This document shows, piece by piece, positions 1 to 9,700 of a DNA stretch of 64,000 nt (positions are counted from its first letter, which is position 1; each line of letters opens with the position of its first letter). Origin of the DNA: JAITVM01 sp031551135 (lineage in GTDB: Bacteria; Bacillota; Clostridia; Lachnospirales; JAITVM01); NCBI GenBank assembly GCA_031551135.1, contig JAVBOA010000030.1:1-64000 (forward strand). The letters are read 5' to 3'. The position numbers and the translations under genes were made by a program. A model generated the notes under the pieces. That model did no database searches. It was given only the letters and a program-made list of their open reading frames with translations, and was not told the DNA's origin.

Positions 1-63
1 GTATATATGTACCGTGGGCTAACACGGGAATTTACGCCTATGGAGTGTTATATCAAACTGTAG
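1..63 (+). CDS. 3' end of an unidentified CDS, possibly transposase/integrase tail
   Basis: The first bases form an open frame from the window edge to a TAG stop at 61-63. It ends in YRGLTREFTPMECYIKL. The spacing of Arg-Gly-Leu, Thr-Pro and Glu-Cys-Tyr resembles the C-terminal tail of rve-type integrases and transposases, where forms like RPHxxLGxxTPxExY are common. Only about 20 codons are visible, so this is a guess from pattern. It could equally be a chance open frame. Confidence 0.25.
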   Translation, partial: VYMYRGLTREFTPMECYIKL

Positions 64-148
64 TAGCTTTTTAGCAAGGCAGGACACGTTGAAATAGGAA
101 TATTCTAAAGTATATACATTTCTATATGTTTTAGTTAGCAGTAATATT

Positions 149-1432
149 ATGAACAGGTTACAAAAGAAAATATTTTTAATAATTTTAATAACTAATTTTA
201 CTTTGCTGTCTTCGTGCAGCAGCAATTCTGCGGTCGAACAGGAAGAACAGGAAAATGTCGAAACTTTTAATAAAGTTGAGGATAAAAAAGAAATTTATTC
301 GCTTTATGTTGAGACAGATTTAAAACCTTCGAAGTATGAGCCGCAAAAAGGCGCTTATCTAGGAGCATATGTTTTGGCCAATAAACAATTAGATTATAAA
401 ATTGAAAATTTTGAATCCGCAGTAGAAAAAAAACACGCGATTTATCTTTACAATATGAAATTGGACGACGAATTTCCGGAAAATTGGGTTTTGTCCTGTA
501 TTAAAAACAAATCCGCGCCGCTCATAACAATAAAACCGCCGAACGATTATAATCCGTTTGATAATATAGCTTTGACGGAATGTGCAAAAAATCTCGGCAG
601 ATATAATGTTCCGATTTTTGTATCGCTTTATCCCGAACCAAGCAAGAAGGATTTTAATCCAAAAGCGTATACGGATTTTTTTAAGCAGGCGCATAGCACT
701 TTTGAGCGGCACGCGCCAAACGTAGCTTTGATATTTTCGATTTCCAAAAATGAAATGATTGATTATAAGAAATATTATCCGGGCGATAATTATGTGGATT
801 GGCTTGGGTTGAATATTTTCGAGCCTGTTGTAAAAGAGGAAGATTCGGTTTACGGCACGGATATTTTTGAATTTATCGATTATTTTTATTTTACTTTCCA
901 AAAATCAAAACCAATAATGCTGACGCAATTCGGGGTTTCTTATTATAGCTCTGAGAAAAAAACCTATTATCCGGAACAGTCTGTGCAGGAAATTGCGCGC
1001 GTTTACAATAAGATCTCGACTTATTATCCAAGGATAAAAGGAATTGTTTATATGGATTATAACGGCGTGGATATTTTTGATGAAGGCGAACTCGCGGATA
1101 ATTATTCGATAACCGAAAATAAAAATATTTTAGACCAATATAAAGCGGTAATAAATTCGGCAGTCTTTTTATCGGAGCTTGAAGTAAATGAGCTGACCGA
1201 TTTGAAAGAATATATAAAATCGCCGTTCGAGGCGTATTATTATAAAGATAAATACTATATTTCGGAAAAATCTTTTCAGCACGATTTTGGAGCACTGCGC
1301 GTGAATGGTGTTAATTTCGAAATGAAGAAATTTGATGAAGAAATGTTTTATGATGTTGACATAATCCAAAATTCTGGACTAAAAGATTTTTCTGTGGACA
1401 AAAATAATAAAAAAGTATTTTTATATAATTGA
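149..1432 (+). CDS. GH26-like lipoprotein, probably catalytically altered
   Basis: A 427-residue lipoprotein with a lipobox ending at Cys23 (LLSSC), so it should be anchored on the outer face of the membrane. Residues about 60-330 look like a beta/alpha barrel of the glycoside hydrolase 26 type: YYPGDNYVDWLGLN at 209-222 is typical of that family and PIML-x-Q-FGV follows at 255-263. GH26 enzymes use one Glu as acid/base and a second as nucleophile before Phe/Thr-Gly. Here Glu163 (YPEP) may fill the first place, but the second is Gln260. The protein may therefore bind rather than cut a glycan. The last 100 residues match nothing I know. The ATG at 149 has only a weak ribosome site. It stands alone, followed by a short repeat and a terminator. 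Confidence 0.6.
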   Translation: MNRLQKKIFLIILITNFTLLSSCSSNSAVEQEEQENVETFNKVEDKKEIYSLYVETDLKPSKYEPQKGAYLGAYVLANKQLDYKIENFESAVEKKHAIYLYNMKLDDEFPENWVLSCIKNKSAPLITIKPPNDYNPFDNIALTECAKNLGRYNVPIFVSLYPEPSKKDFNPKAYTDFFKQAHSTFERHAPNVALIFSISKNEMIDYKKYYPGDNYVDWLGLNIFEPVVKEEDSVYGTDIFEFIDYFYFTFQKSKPIMLTQFGVSYYSSEKKTYYPEQSVQEIARVYNKISTYYPRIKGIVYMDYNGVDIFDEGELADNYSITENKNILDQYKAVINSAVFLSELEVNELTDLKEYIKSPFEAYYYKDKYYISEKSFQHDFGALRVNGVNFEMKKFDEEMFYDVDIIQNSGLKDFSVDKNNKKVFLYN

Positions 1433-1437
1433 CTATA

Positions 1438-1471
1438 ATACTATTTTTATTCTTTAGAAGTGAAACAGTAT
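1438..1471. repeat. Short form of the ATACTATTT palindromic repeat (diverged)
   Basis: It begins ATACTATTTTTATTC and ends GTGAAACAGTAT, so the two ends are complementary with mismatches. It shares the TTCTTTAGAA core with the copies at 44559 and 62658. The long central stem of the full element is absent. Confidence 0.55.
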
Positions 1472-1564
1472 AAATGAAATTCGACAAAGATAAAAAAATC
1501 TGCGTAGGAATTTGCGGAAATTGACCGTTTGTTGCTTAAAAATTGAATATTATTTTGAAATTAG

Positions 1565-1606
1565 CGTGAGCTGTGTGAAATAATTACGACAAGGCTCACG
1601 TTTTTT
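1565..1606 (+). terminator. Rho-independent terminator
   Basis: The arms CGTGAGC (1565-1571) and GCTCACG (1594-1600) form a 7-bp stem, followed by six T residues. It lies 130 bp past the GH26-like gene. The remaining 1607-1879 is AT-rich and holds no gene; several TATAAT-like boxes are present, which may serve ogt. Confidence 0.7.
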
Positions 1607-1879
1607 ATTAAAAATATATACATATGGTATCTAAAATCCTTGATTATTTATGTATTAATTGTAATATTGTTGAAGTATATAATTTGATATAATATATTCG
1701 CAACTTTTGTTGAATTATGTATTAATTTTATATATAATTTAAATAGCGCAAAAAGAATTTTTTTGGCAGTTCACAAAAGCATAGTTTCAAACAGGTTTGA
1801 GTTTTGTCTTTTTGCTTTGATAAAATTTTCTAAAGTATTTCGGTTTTGAAAAAGTCTTAATTGACGAGGGGAAAATATT

Positions 1880-2341
1880 ATGTATGCAATATATGAATCG
1901 CCAATCGGCAAGATAATTTTAGAGTCCGATTCAAAAAATATCGTGGGCTTAAATTTTTTAGACGGTGATTTTGAAGGCTCTGTATCAAAAAACAATGTTT
2001 TGAAAAAATGCATGGAAGAATTGGACGCATATTTTAAAGGAGAATTGAAAAATTTTTCTGTTCAGATCAAATATTCAACAACAGATTTCAGACAAAAAGT
2101 TTATGAACAATTGATAGAAATTCCATACGGAACTACAGTTAGTTATTCTGATATTGCTAACGCCATAGACAATCCGAAAGCCGTTCGCGCTGTTGGTATG
2201 GCAAATAATAAAAATAATATTTCGATAATCGTTCCTTGTCATCGGGTTATCGGCAAAAATGGCAAGCTTGTTGGGTACGGAGGAGGGATATGGCGCAAAA
2301 CATGGCTTTTGGAGCATGAGCAAAAATATTTATTAGATTAA
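1880..2341 (+). CDS. ogt: Methylated-DNA--protein-cysteine methyltransferase
   Basis: A suicide DNA-repair protein that moves the alkyl group from O6-alkylguanine to its own cysteine. The acceptor motif PCHRVIG is present with Cys120, followed by the usual GYGGG and a Trp-rich end (WRKTWLLEHE). The length of 153 residues matches Ogt proteins that lack the Ada N-terminal domain. The winged-helix part spans about residues 70-150 (FRQKVYEQLIEIPYGTTVSY, then the Asn-Pro-Lys-Ala-Val-Arg recognition helix). The ATG at 1880 follows GAGGGG at a proper distance. It appears monocistronic, and no ada-type regulator is nearby. Confidence 0.95.
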   Translation: MYAIYESPIGKIILESDSKNIVGLNFLDGDFEGSVSKNNVLKKCMEELDAYFKGELKNFSVQIKYSTTDFRQKVYEQLIEIPYGTTVSYSDIANAIDNPKAVRAVGMANNKNNISIIVPCHRVIGKNGKLVGYGGGIWRKTWLLEHEQKYLLD

Positions 2342-2735
2342 CATCATTTGAGAATCGCATAAATGAAGCGGTTTGATTTTTAACACATAAAATAATTTGA
2401 CATCCAATACATAAAATCAAGTAAAATTAAGCCGCTTATACACTATATTTAACTTTATTTCACCATACAGCGGTTTGATTTTTTACTGATACTATTTTCA
2501 TTATAAGGGGTAGAAAAAAATTTCATTTTATGGTGATAAATTTTATATTTTATAAGTGGAAACTTTACTATAACGACTCGACTTCAGTGTATATTTATAA
2601 AAAAAGGCAGCTTTACACTGACGAACAAAGTTCACAACCGTTCATCCTAACATACTTGACCGCACGGAACGAATGTGAAAATCTTATCGTTCGCCATATA
2701 TGAACAACATCGAAAAGTATAAAAGGGTGGTCAAA
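2342..2735. other. Non-coding stretch with decayed repeat
   Basis: There is no credible gene here. AAGCGGTTTGATTTTT near 2369 and CAGCGGTTTGATTTTTT near 2469 are two copies of a motif also used in terminator stems at 27999 and 39730. GCCGCTT near 2433 can pair with the first copy, so this is probably the ogt terminator. A decayed copy of the palindromic repeat starts at 2489 (ATACTATTTTCATTATAAGG). CGTTCGCCATATA just before 2700 recurs, slightly changed, after the next gene near 3591. Confidence 0.45.
2489..2572 (+). repeat. Decayed copy of the ATACTATTTTC palindromic repeat
   Basis: The left end ATACTATTTTCATTATAAGG and the following GTAGAAAAAAATTTCATTTT match the left third of the full elements. 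The central GC-rich stem and a recognisable right end are missing, so the end point is approximate. Confidence 0.4.
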
Positions 2736-3572
2736 TTGAGTAGTTTTAATACGAGAGTCAATAACTTGACTGATAATATTACAAAAAACGAAAAGCTTAT
2801 TTTAGAATATTTAGATAAAAACCGAACAATGGCAGTTTCTACATCTGTTCATAAAATCGCAAAAGAAATTGGCATAGCGCCGGCAACAGTAACCAGATTT
2901 GCAAAAAAATTGGGATATTCAGGGCTGCAAGAATTGAAAATAGATTTGGCGAAGCTTGACAGTAAAAAAGCGGAAAACAATCACGAATATTATAGTGAAT
3001 CTGATACTGTCGATAAAGTTGTTCTCAAATATATAAATATTTTCGGAAATCTGATAAAGTCTTCAAAAGATTTGTTAAACGAGTCTGACTTGGAAGATTT
3101 AGTAAATGCAATACTTCCTGCGGAAAAAGTATATGTACTTGGATTTGGAGAATCTAGAATGATGGCGGCAGATTTGTGTTACAAACTGCTTGATATAAAT
3201 AAATCTTGCGTTTATTCTCTTGACGGACCGAATATCAGTTCAAATATTATACATATTACATCGAAAGATATTTTATTGATAATTTCGTTTACCGGAGAAG
3301 AAAAACCTCTTTTGGAGGCTGCGCGGCTTGCAAAAAATAAAGGCGTGAAAATCGCTTCTATCGTAAGATTCGGGAAAACGCCTATTTCTCAAATTTCTGA
3401 TTTTTGCCTGCATACTCAAGTAACGCAGGAAAAAATGAGCTTGAATTCCATGTCCTCCAGATTTTCTGCATTTATTTTGACAGACTTAATATATCTCTGC
3501 TTGGCGTTGAAAAATTATCAAAATGTTGAAGATTACATTAAACTTCAGCGTGAAGTCATAAAAGTTATGTAG
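2736..3572 (+). CDS. RpiR-family transcriptional regulator (HTH + SIS)
   Basis: A sugar-phosphate-responsive repressor or activator. Residues about 10-80 carry the RpiR helix-turn-helix (IAKEIGIAPATVTRFAKKLG). Residues about 110-250 form a sugar isomerase (SIS) domain with the typical ILLIISFTGEE stretch, which binds a phosphosugar. I place the start at the TTG at 2736, because AGGGTGG lies six bases upstream; the in-frame ATG at 2700 has no ribosome site. That gives 278 residues, close to the family norm. No sugar transport or isomerase gene adjoins it, so the target cannot be inferred from context. Confidence 0.88.
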   Translation: MSSFNTRVNNLTDNITKNEKLILEYLDKNRTMAVSTSVHKIAKEIGIAPATVTRFAKKLGYSGLQELKIDLAKLDSKKAENNHEYYSESDTVDKVVLKYINIFGNLIKSSKDLLNESDLEDLVNAILPAEKVYVLGFGESRMMAADLCYKLLDINKSCVYSLDGPNISSNIIHITSKDILLIISFTGEEKPLLEAARLAKNKGVKIASIVRFGKTPISQISDFCLHTQVTQEKMSLNSMSSRFSAFILTDLIYLCLALKNYQNVEDYIKLQREVIKVM

Positions 3573-3609
3573 ATGGCTGTACGGTTTATTTTCGTTCGCC
3601 ATTATATAC

Positions 3610-3631
3610 GGGGCAGGCACAGGGCTGCCCC
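3610..3631. terminator. GC-rich hairpin between convergent genes
   Basis: GGGGCAG (3610-3616) pairs perfectly with CTGCCCC (3625-3631) across an 8-base loop. It lies between the convergent rpiR-like and pepF genes. No clean T-run follows on either strand, so termination is inferred from position and stem strength. Confidence 0.5.
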
Positions 3632-3645
3632 GATAAATATTGGTT

Positions 3646-5412
3646 TTATTTAGAAATTTCTAAAAAATGATTTATATCATCTTCAACTATCTTTAAAGAG
3701 GAAATCCAAAAGTCTTCACTGTGGGTATCAATTCCGGCAATTTTTCCTACATCATAGAGATTGTTCTTACCTGTTTTTGACAGGAGCTCATCATATAATT
3801 TTACAAACTCGTCGCCTTTTTCCAAATATAAAGAATACAAACCTTTCGAGAATAAAAGCCCGTAAGCATAAGGGAAATTGTAAAAATTCGAGTCGGCGTA
3901 ATAATAATGCGGCTTGCAAATCCACATATAAGGATGCAGAAATTCTTTATTCAAGCCTTCACCGTATGCTTCTATTTGTGATTTCAGCATTAAATCATTA
4001 AGCTCGGACGTTGAAAGAGAACCATCTTTTCTATTTTCAAAAATTCCCGATTCGAAAAGAAAACGGCTGTATATATCGACAATTACTTGAGCCATTCCCA
4101 TAATGTCATTTTCCAAAATAACAAGGGCTTCGTCATCGCTTGCATTTTTTACCGCCGCTTTCGAAATAATTGTTTCGCACATTGTTGAAGCAGTCTCGGC
4201 AATCGGCATCGTGTAATCGCTGTTTAAATATGTTTCGTCCATTAACATATTGCCGTGGTAAGCATGTCCCAATTCGTGAGAGATAGTGAGACAATCATTG
4301 AACGAACCCGCAAAGTTTGTTAAAATTCTGGATTCGCCGATAGGATGGAGATTTGAGCAAAACGCTCCGCCGACTTTTCCCTGTCTCGGATACACATCAA
4401 TCCAATTATTTTTGAAAGCTCTGTCGGCTAAATCGCCAAGGTTTTTGCTGAATTTATAAAAATTATCTAGTATGAACGCTTGCGCTTGTTCATAAGTGAA
4501 TTTCATATTTACTTTGCCGATCGGCGCAAAAAGGTCATAAAACGGCAACCCATTTTCGTGCCCTAACATTTCGGCTTTTCTGTCAAAATATTTTTTAAAT
4601 ACCGGCAAGAATTTTTTTATTGCAGATAACATTGCGTCTAAAGATTCTCTGTCCATACGGCTATTGTGCAAAGTCATATCAAGCGGGGATTCAAAACCAC
4701 GTATTTTTGCGATTGTCAGAACTTCGCCTTTTATCGCATTCAGTGAAAACGCTACAGATTCGTCAATTCTTTTATAGGATTCCAATTCGGCGTAATAAGC
4801 CTTTTTTCTAAGCTCTGCATCTTCGGAATACGCTAAACTTCTGGCTTCGGAAAGCGGAATTTTTCTGCCGTCCAATTCGACCATCAAATTCGAGGTCAGA
4901 AAATCACGCTGTTTTTCAAAAGCAACAGAGCCGGTTTGTTTCAGCTTAGCGTACATATATTCTTCTTTTTCATCCAATAAATATTTTGCGTTGTCTTTAA
5001 TTTCCTTTAAATAAAATTCATGAGTTTTCAAAACTTCTGATGCTTGAATTAGTTCATCAAGGTTTTCTAATTGACCGATAAAATTATAAAATTTATTGTC
5101 TGAAGCAGTTGTTTCCGTAAAAATATCTTCTAATTGTTCCAAAGCTTTGCGCGCGGTCAAATTGTTTGAGTCCGCCGAAAGTGTCAGAGAAGCGAAAGAG
5201 CTTAATTTTTCAAATTTAGAAAAAGCGTTTTGCATAGAGATAAAGGATTCTATTTTTTCACATGCGTTTTCTTGATTACAAAAATTTTCTTCGGCGAATT
5301 TATCCAATTCCCCGACGGCTTTTTTTAGTTCCTCAAAACAATTCTTAAATTCTTCCGACTCAAACGAGGGGAATAGCTCTTTTAATGACCAATTTTGTTC
5401 CAAAATTCTCAT
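3646..5412 (-). CDS. pepF: Oligoendopeptidase F (M3 family)
   Basis: A cytosolic zinc metallopeptidase that cuts short peptides of roughly 7-17 residues. The zinc motif HELGHAYHG lies near residue 380, with the third ligand expected in the following AETASTMCE segment. The N-terminal helical region and the C-terminal Tyr-rich stretch (PYAYGLLFSKGLY) are typical of the PepF/M3B group. The length of just under 600 residues is normal. The start is uncertain: ATG at 5412 directly abuts GGAAGG, leaving no spacer, while an in-frame TTG at 5403 sits nine bases from it and is the better-placed alternative. An in-frame codon at 5445 has no ribosome site. It is monocistronic. Confidence 0.95.
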   Translation of the reverse strand: MRILEQNWSLKELFPSFESEEFKNCFEELKKAVGELDKFAEENFCNQENACEKIESFISMQNAFSKFEKLSSFASLTLSADSNNLTARKALEQLEDIFTETTASDNKFYNFIGQLENLDELIQASEVLKTHEFYLKEIKDNAKYLLDEKEEYMYAKLKQTGSVAFEKQRDFLTSNLMVELDGRKIPLSEARSLAYSEDAELRKKAYYAELESYKRIDESVAFSLNAIKGEVLTIAKIRGFESPLDMTLHNSRMDRESLDAMLSAIKKFLPVFKKYFDRKAEMLGHENGLPFYDLFAPIGKVNMKFTYEQAQAFILDNFYKFSKNLGDLADRAFKNNWIDVYPRQGKVGGAFCSNLHPIGESRILTNFAGSFNDCLTISHELGHAYHGNMLMDETYLNSDYTMPIAETASTMCETIISKAAVKNASDDEALVILENDIMGMAQVIVDIYSRFLFESGIFENRKDGSLSTSELNDLMLKSQIEAYGEGLNKEFLHPYMWICKPHYYYADSNFYNFPYAYGLLFSKGLYSLYLEKGDEFVKLYDELLSKTGKNNLYDVGKIAGIDTHSEDFWISSLKIVEDDINHFLEISK

Positions 5413-5787
5413 CCTTCCAAGATTTATAATAATGTGTTTATACAATAAATAAATAAAATTGTTGTATATTAGAGGCTAAAATTGCAATAATTTAGATAAT
5501 TTTGAACAAGTACTTCCAAAAATTTCACGATAAACGCCGATTTTTTCAAGATTACACTAATTTCTTTTTTAATAAATATATAGATTGAAATATAATCTTA
5601 TGATATTATATTTTATAACAGTTTGTTTTTTTGGCGGATTTCTTAAACGCAAAAAAATCAAAATGCTTCTGAAATTTATTTTTGTAAACAGATTAAAATA
5701 TTATAATAACATTATAGCAGTTTTATGGATAAATCATACAGATATCTTTGAAATATATTCGGTTGAAAACTAAAGGAGTGATAAATT
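5413..5787. other. AT-rich upstream region of glgB and pepF
   Basis: A divergent promoter region. I see no gene that I would support; the 62-codon open frame at 5585-5773 has no ribosome site, no family resemblance and runs through very AT-rich sequence. AAAGGAGTG just before 5788 is the glgB ribosome site. Confidence 0.5.
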
Positions 5788-7998
5788 ATGGTAAGCACAG
5801 CTGATTTATTGGAACTTTTACAAATTATAAACAGCGAGCATGGTGACCCGCATCATATTTTGGGCATGCATGAAATTACTGTAGACGAAAAAGACCGACT
5901 TGTAGTTAGAGCTTTTAATCCGCAAGCAAAAGAGCTTTTGGTTTTTGATCCGGATTTTCCGAAATTTGCCTATAAAATGACCCTTATTCATGAAGATGGT
6001 TTTTTTGAAACAATTATAAAGGATAGAAGACAATGGTTTAGATACGAAATCGAAGCAAAGGGTTTTAACGGAGAAAAATGGCGTTATTATGACCCGTATT
6101 CGTTTCAGCCGGTTTTATCTTCATTAGATTTGCATTTGTTCGGCGAAGGAACGCATTATCAGATTTTTGATAAATTGGGCGCGCATGTTATGGAGATTGA
6201 CGGAATAAAAGGCGTATTATTTTCGGTTTGGGCACCGAATGCGAAAAGGATCAGCGTTATCGGAGAATTTAATTCTTGGGACGGAAGACGAAATCCAATG
6301 CGGGTTTTATCAAATTCAGGGATCTGGGAACTTTTTATTCCGGGCGTCAACGAAAAAGACCGTTATAAATTTGAAATAAAATCTCTGAACGGGGAGCTTT
6401 TACAAAAATCAGACCCTTACGGCAATTTTTTCGAGCTGCGTCCTAGTACTTCGTCTTTAGTTTTTGATATCAATAAATATAAATGGAACGATAATGATTG
6501 GATGATGGAGCGAAAAGAAAATAATCCGCTCGAAAAACCAATTAATATTTATGAAGTGCATTTGGGTTCTTGGAAACGGAAAGTGGATGACGGCAACAGG
6601 TTTTTATCTTATCTGGAATTGGCCGATGAACTTATTCCGTATGTAAAAAGTATGAAATATACACATATAGAGCTTATGCCGGTAGAGGAGCACCCTTTTG
6701 ACGGCTCTTGGGGATATCAGGTAACGGGATATTATGCGCCGACCAGTCGCTATGGTTCGCCGGACGAATTTATGTATTTTGTTGATAAATGCCATCAAAA
6801 TAATATTGGTGTAATTTTGGACTGGGTTCCGGCTCATTTTCCGAAGGATGCGCACGGACTTGCAAGATTTGACGGCACTGCGTTATACGAACATCAAGAC
6901 CCGAAGCAAGGAGAACATCCGGATTGGGGAACTTTGATTTTTAATTTCGGAAGAAAAGAAGTAAAGAATTTTATGATAGCGAATGCGATTTTCTGGCTGG
7001 AAAAATACCATATAGACGGATTAAGGGTTGACGCTGTTGCTTCAATGCTGTATTTGGATTACGGCAAAAATCCGGGCGAGTGGGTTCCGAATGTTTACGG
7101 AGGAAATGAAAATTACGAATCCGTTGAGTTTTTAAGGCATATGAATTCAGTTATTCTTGGCCGTGACCCTCATATTTTTATGATTGCAGAGGAATCAACA
7201 TCTTGGGCCGGAGTGACAAAGCCTCCGGAAAGAGGCGGCTTAGGCTTTAATTTAAAATGGAATATGGGTTGGATGAACGACTTTTTGTCATATATCAGCA
7301 AAGACAGCATTTACCGCAAATATCATCATAATAATCTAACTTTCAGTATGGTTTATGCATATACCGAAAATTTTATTTTGGTTCTCTCTCATGATGAAGT
7401 TGTTCACGGAAAAAGATCTTTAATAGATAAAATGCCATCTGACTTGTGGCAGAAATTCGCAAATTTGCGTGTTGCATATGGTTTTATGTATGCGCATCCG
7501 GGCAAAAAACTTTTATTCATGGGCGGCGAAATTGCTCAGTTTAATGAATGGAGCGAAAGCAGAAGCTTGGATTGGCATCTTTTGGATTATGACAGCCACA
7601 GGCAATTGCAAAAATACGTTAAGGATTTGAACGAGCTTTATCTTAACGAAATCGCGCTTTATAAGTATGATTTTGACAGTAGGGGCTTTGAATGGATATC
7701 TTGCGAGGACGGCGAAAGGTCTATTGTTTCTTTTATTCGAAAAGCCGATAACATATATGACAATTTGGTAATTGTATGTAATTTTACGCCTGTTCCTTTG
7801 ATGGATTATGTTTTGGGAGTGCCGAATCCGGGCGTATATGAGGAAATCTTTAATTCGGATGACCTTTCTTACGGCGGCGGCGGAATTATTAACGGCGGAA
7901 ACATTACAAGTACTGACAAAAAATGGAATTACCGCGATAATTCGATTGATTTAAAAGTTCCTCCGCTAGGTATAACAATCTTAAAACTAAAGAAATAA
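5788..7998 (+). CDS. glgB: 1,4-alpha-glucan branching enzyme
   Basis: A GH13 enzyme that makes alpha-1,6 branches in glycogen by cutting and transferring alpha-1,4 chains. It has an N1 module, a CBM48 module (about 130-225, VWAPNAKRISVIGEF), the catalytic barrel, and a C-terminal beta domain. Expected catalytic residues are present: Asp415 (GLRVDAV), Glu468 (MIAEES) and Asp536 (LSHDEVVHG). The length of 736 is that of full-length bacterial GlgB. AAAGGAG precedes the ATG. No glgC, glgD, glgA or glgP lies nearby, so glycogen genes must be elsewhere. A hairpin terminator follows. Confidence 0.97.
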   Translation: MVSTADLLELLQIINSEHGDPHHILGMHEITVDEKDRLVVRAFNPQAKELLVFDPDFPKFAYKMTLIHEDGFFETIIKDRRQWFRYEIEAKGFNGEKWRYYDPYSFQPVLSSLDLHLFGEGTHYQIFDKLGAHVMEIDGIKGVLFSVWAPNAKRISVIGEFNSWDGRRNPMRVLSNSGIWELFIPGVNEKDRYKFEIKSLNGELLQKSDPYGNFFELRPSTSSLVFDINKYKWNDNDWMMERKENNPLEKPINIYEVHLGSWKRKVDDGNRFLSYLELADELIPYVKSMKYTHIELMPVEEHPFDGSWGYQVTGYYAPTSRYGSPDEFMYFVDKCHQNNIGVILDWVPAHFPKDAHGLARFDGTALYEHQDPKQGEHPDWGTLIFNFGRKEVKNFMIANAIFWLEKYHIDGLRVDAVASMLYLDYGKNPGEWVPNVYGGNENYESVEFLRHMNSVILGRDPHIFMIAEESTSWAGVTKPPERGGLGFNLKWNMGWMNDFLSYISKDSIYRKYHHNNLTFSMVYAYTENFILVLSHDEVVHGKRSLIDKMPSDLWQKFANLRVAYGFMYAHPGKKLLFMGGEIAQFNEWSESRSLDWHLLDYDSHRQLQKYVKDLNELYLNEIALYKYDFDSRGFEWISCEDGERSIVSFIRKADNIYDNLVIVCNFTPVPLMDYVLGVPNPGVYEEIFNSDDLSYGGGGIINGGNITSTDKKWNYRDNSIDLKVPPLGITILKLKK

Positions 7999-8033
7999 AA
8001 GATTTGAAGTTGAAAATATAGACATAAAATTTT

Positions 8034-8088
8034 CCGTACAAAAGTTAAATTTTCGTTTGCAAAAACGACTGCTTTGTGCGGATTTTTT
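8034..8088 (+). terminator. Probable terminator of glgB
   Basis: CCGTACAAA (8034-8042) pairs with TTTGTGCGG (8073-8081), with one G-U pair, and ATTTTTT follows. The 30-base loop contains a smaller CGTTT/AAACG pairing. Confidence 0.55.
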
Positions 8089-8123
8089 AATGTATAATAT
8101 TAAAAACAAAGGGGAGGAATTTG

Positions 8124-9689
8124 ATGAAAAGAAAGCTTTGCTCGTACCTCGTGGCAGCGGTACTGATATTTTCTAATGTAAGCCATGTTTATGCTGCTGA
8201 TTACAAAAAGGATTTTTATGATTCCGTCGAATTGACAAAAGATATTCTCGATAAGGAAATAAAAAATCTGGAATCAGCCGATTTAGGCTCAAAAATTTTG
8301 GAGAATCTTCTGAAAGACGCTTATCAAACGAAATTTAGTTTGGGGTTTAATAAAATACCCGAAAACTCAGAGATAGACCTTTCGAAGCTGACTTTTGATG
8401 CAGAGAGCAAACATAAAGAAAATGGTGAGGATTTTACAGCCGGTTTTTCTTTTAATGTACCGAAGGAGATTTTTAGCATAACTAAAGATTTTAAACTTGA
8501 TTTAAATTTATATTTTTTGGATAAAAAACTGGGGGTTAATATTCCGCAGCTTTTTGACGGCTATTATTATATTGATACCAATACTTTTGTTGAGGATTAT
8601 ATCAATTCGGATTTTAATGAAATTCAGCCGATGGATCCAGTCTATTTGGCAGCTTTGCAGCAGTCTTTTAAGCCATTGGATGAGCTTGAAAATCTACAGC
8701 CGGTTTTGGATAAATACAATGCTATGGCTGACGGAGCTTTAAAAATTTTTCAAAAATATAAAGATGCAGCGGTTTATACATACGACGGAAAGAGCCTGAT
8801 TGACGCAAAACGCGGCCCGATTAGCGCGAACAAATACTCGCTTAGACTAAACAAAGATAATGCAAATAAATTGATTGATGATTTTGCTGATTTTATCGAA
8901 AAAGATAAATCGGTTTATGAATATTATAAATCAGTGTATAGTTTTAGCACAGAGGAAGAAGAGGAAATGATTAAATATCTTCAGTCAAACTATGCGGAAA
9001 CGCTGCGTGGCATTGAGGCTTGGGGAGACTTTAGGTTCAGCATTTATACGAACGAGCAGAAGCAAATTTACAGATACGAGCTGGATGCCGCTCTGAATGT
9101 TAAAGATTATGATTATGACATGCCGTTTAATTTAGTTGTATTTTTGGATACAAAAGGCGAAAATAATTTGCTGGATGAGATTTATTTAAACGCTTCGCTT
9201 GTTGAAGGCGGCGATACAATCGGTTTTGTGTTTGATATGTACGGAAATATTTTGCCGAACAACGGAGTTGAAAAATCAAAATTTAATTTGTCGATGGTCA
9301 GCGGCGGCAAAACTTCTGATTACACTATAGAAAAACTTCTGACAGGCGATTATAAATTCGATTCCGGCAAAAAAACTGATAATCTGAAATTCGAGCTTCA
9401 AATTATGCCGGATTACGTTGACGATACGCAAAGTGTAACAATTTCGATGCTGGGCGATGTGGATAACGATGTTGAAAATAATAAGATATCAACAAATTTG
9501 AAGAGTATAAAATTACTTTCCGGTAAAACCCTTTTATTGGATATGTTTTTAAAGTATTCTGCCAATCCTTATAACAGCAAAGACATTGTTTTTCCCGAAA
9601 ATCCAATTAATCTCTTTAGCTTAAGAAAAGCTCAAATTGAAGAGATGGTAGAGAAAATCAATACGAATCTCCAAAAAATGTATCAATAG
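8124..9689 (+). CDS. Exported protein of unknown function
   Basis: I do not recognise this family. It is a 521-residue protein with a Sec signal peptide (charged start, hydrophobic core, likely cut after VYA near residue 25). The remainder is hydrophilic, rich in Asp, Lys and Asn, with beta-type alternation in the second half and no cysteine motif, lipobox, SLH or sortase signal. It is presumably secreted or loosely held at the wall. GGGGAGG six bases upstream fixes ATG 8124 as the start, rather than the TTG at 8121. A strong inverted repeat follows. The gene stands alone between terminators. Confidence 0.75.
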   Translation: MKRKLCSYLVAAVLIFSNVSHVYAADYKKDFYDSVELTKDILDKEIKNLESADLGSKILENLLKDAYQTKFSLGFNKIPENSEIDLSKLTFDAESKHKENGEDFTAGFSFNVPKEIFSITKDFKLDLNLYFLDKKLGVNIPQLFDGYYYIDTNTFVEDYINSDFNEIQPMDPVYLAALQQSFKPLDELENLQPVLDKYNAMADGALKIFQKYKDAAVYTYDGKSLIDAKRGPISANKYSLRLNKDNANKLIDDFADFIEKDKSVYEYYKSVYSFSTEEEEEMIKYLQSNYAETLRGIEAWGDFRFSIYTNEQKQIYRYELDAALNVKDYDYDMPFNLVVFLDTKGENNLLDEIYLNASLVEGGDTIGFVFDMYGNILPNNGVEKSKFNLSMVSGGKTSDYTIEKLLTGDYKFDSGKKTDNLKFELQIMPDYVDDTQSVTISMLGDVDNDVENNKISTNLKSIKLLSGKTLLLDMFLKYSANPYNSKDIVFPENPINLFSLRKAQIEEMVEKINTNLQKMYQ

Positions 9690-9700
9690 GAATTGTTGCT

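Noticed and set aside
389..1295. Reverse-strand open frames inside the GH26-like gene
   Set aside because: They are shadows of the plus-strand gene; the forward frame has the signal peptide and barrel motifs.
5585..5773. 62-codon open frame before glgB
   Set aside because: No ribosome site, AT-driven composition and no family resemblance.
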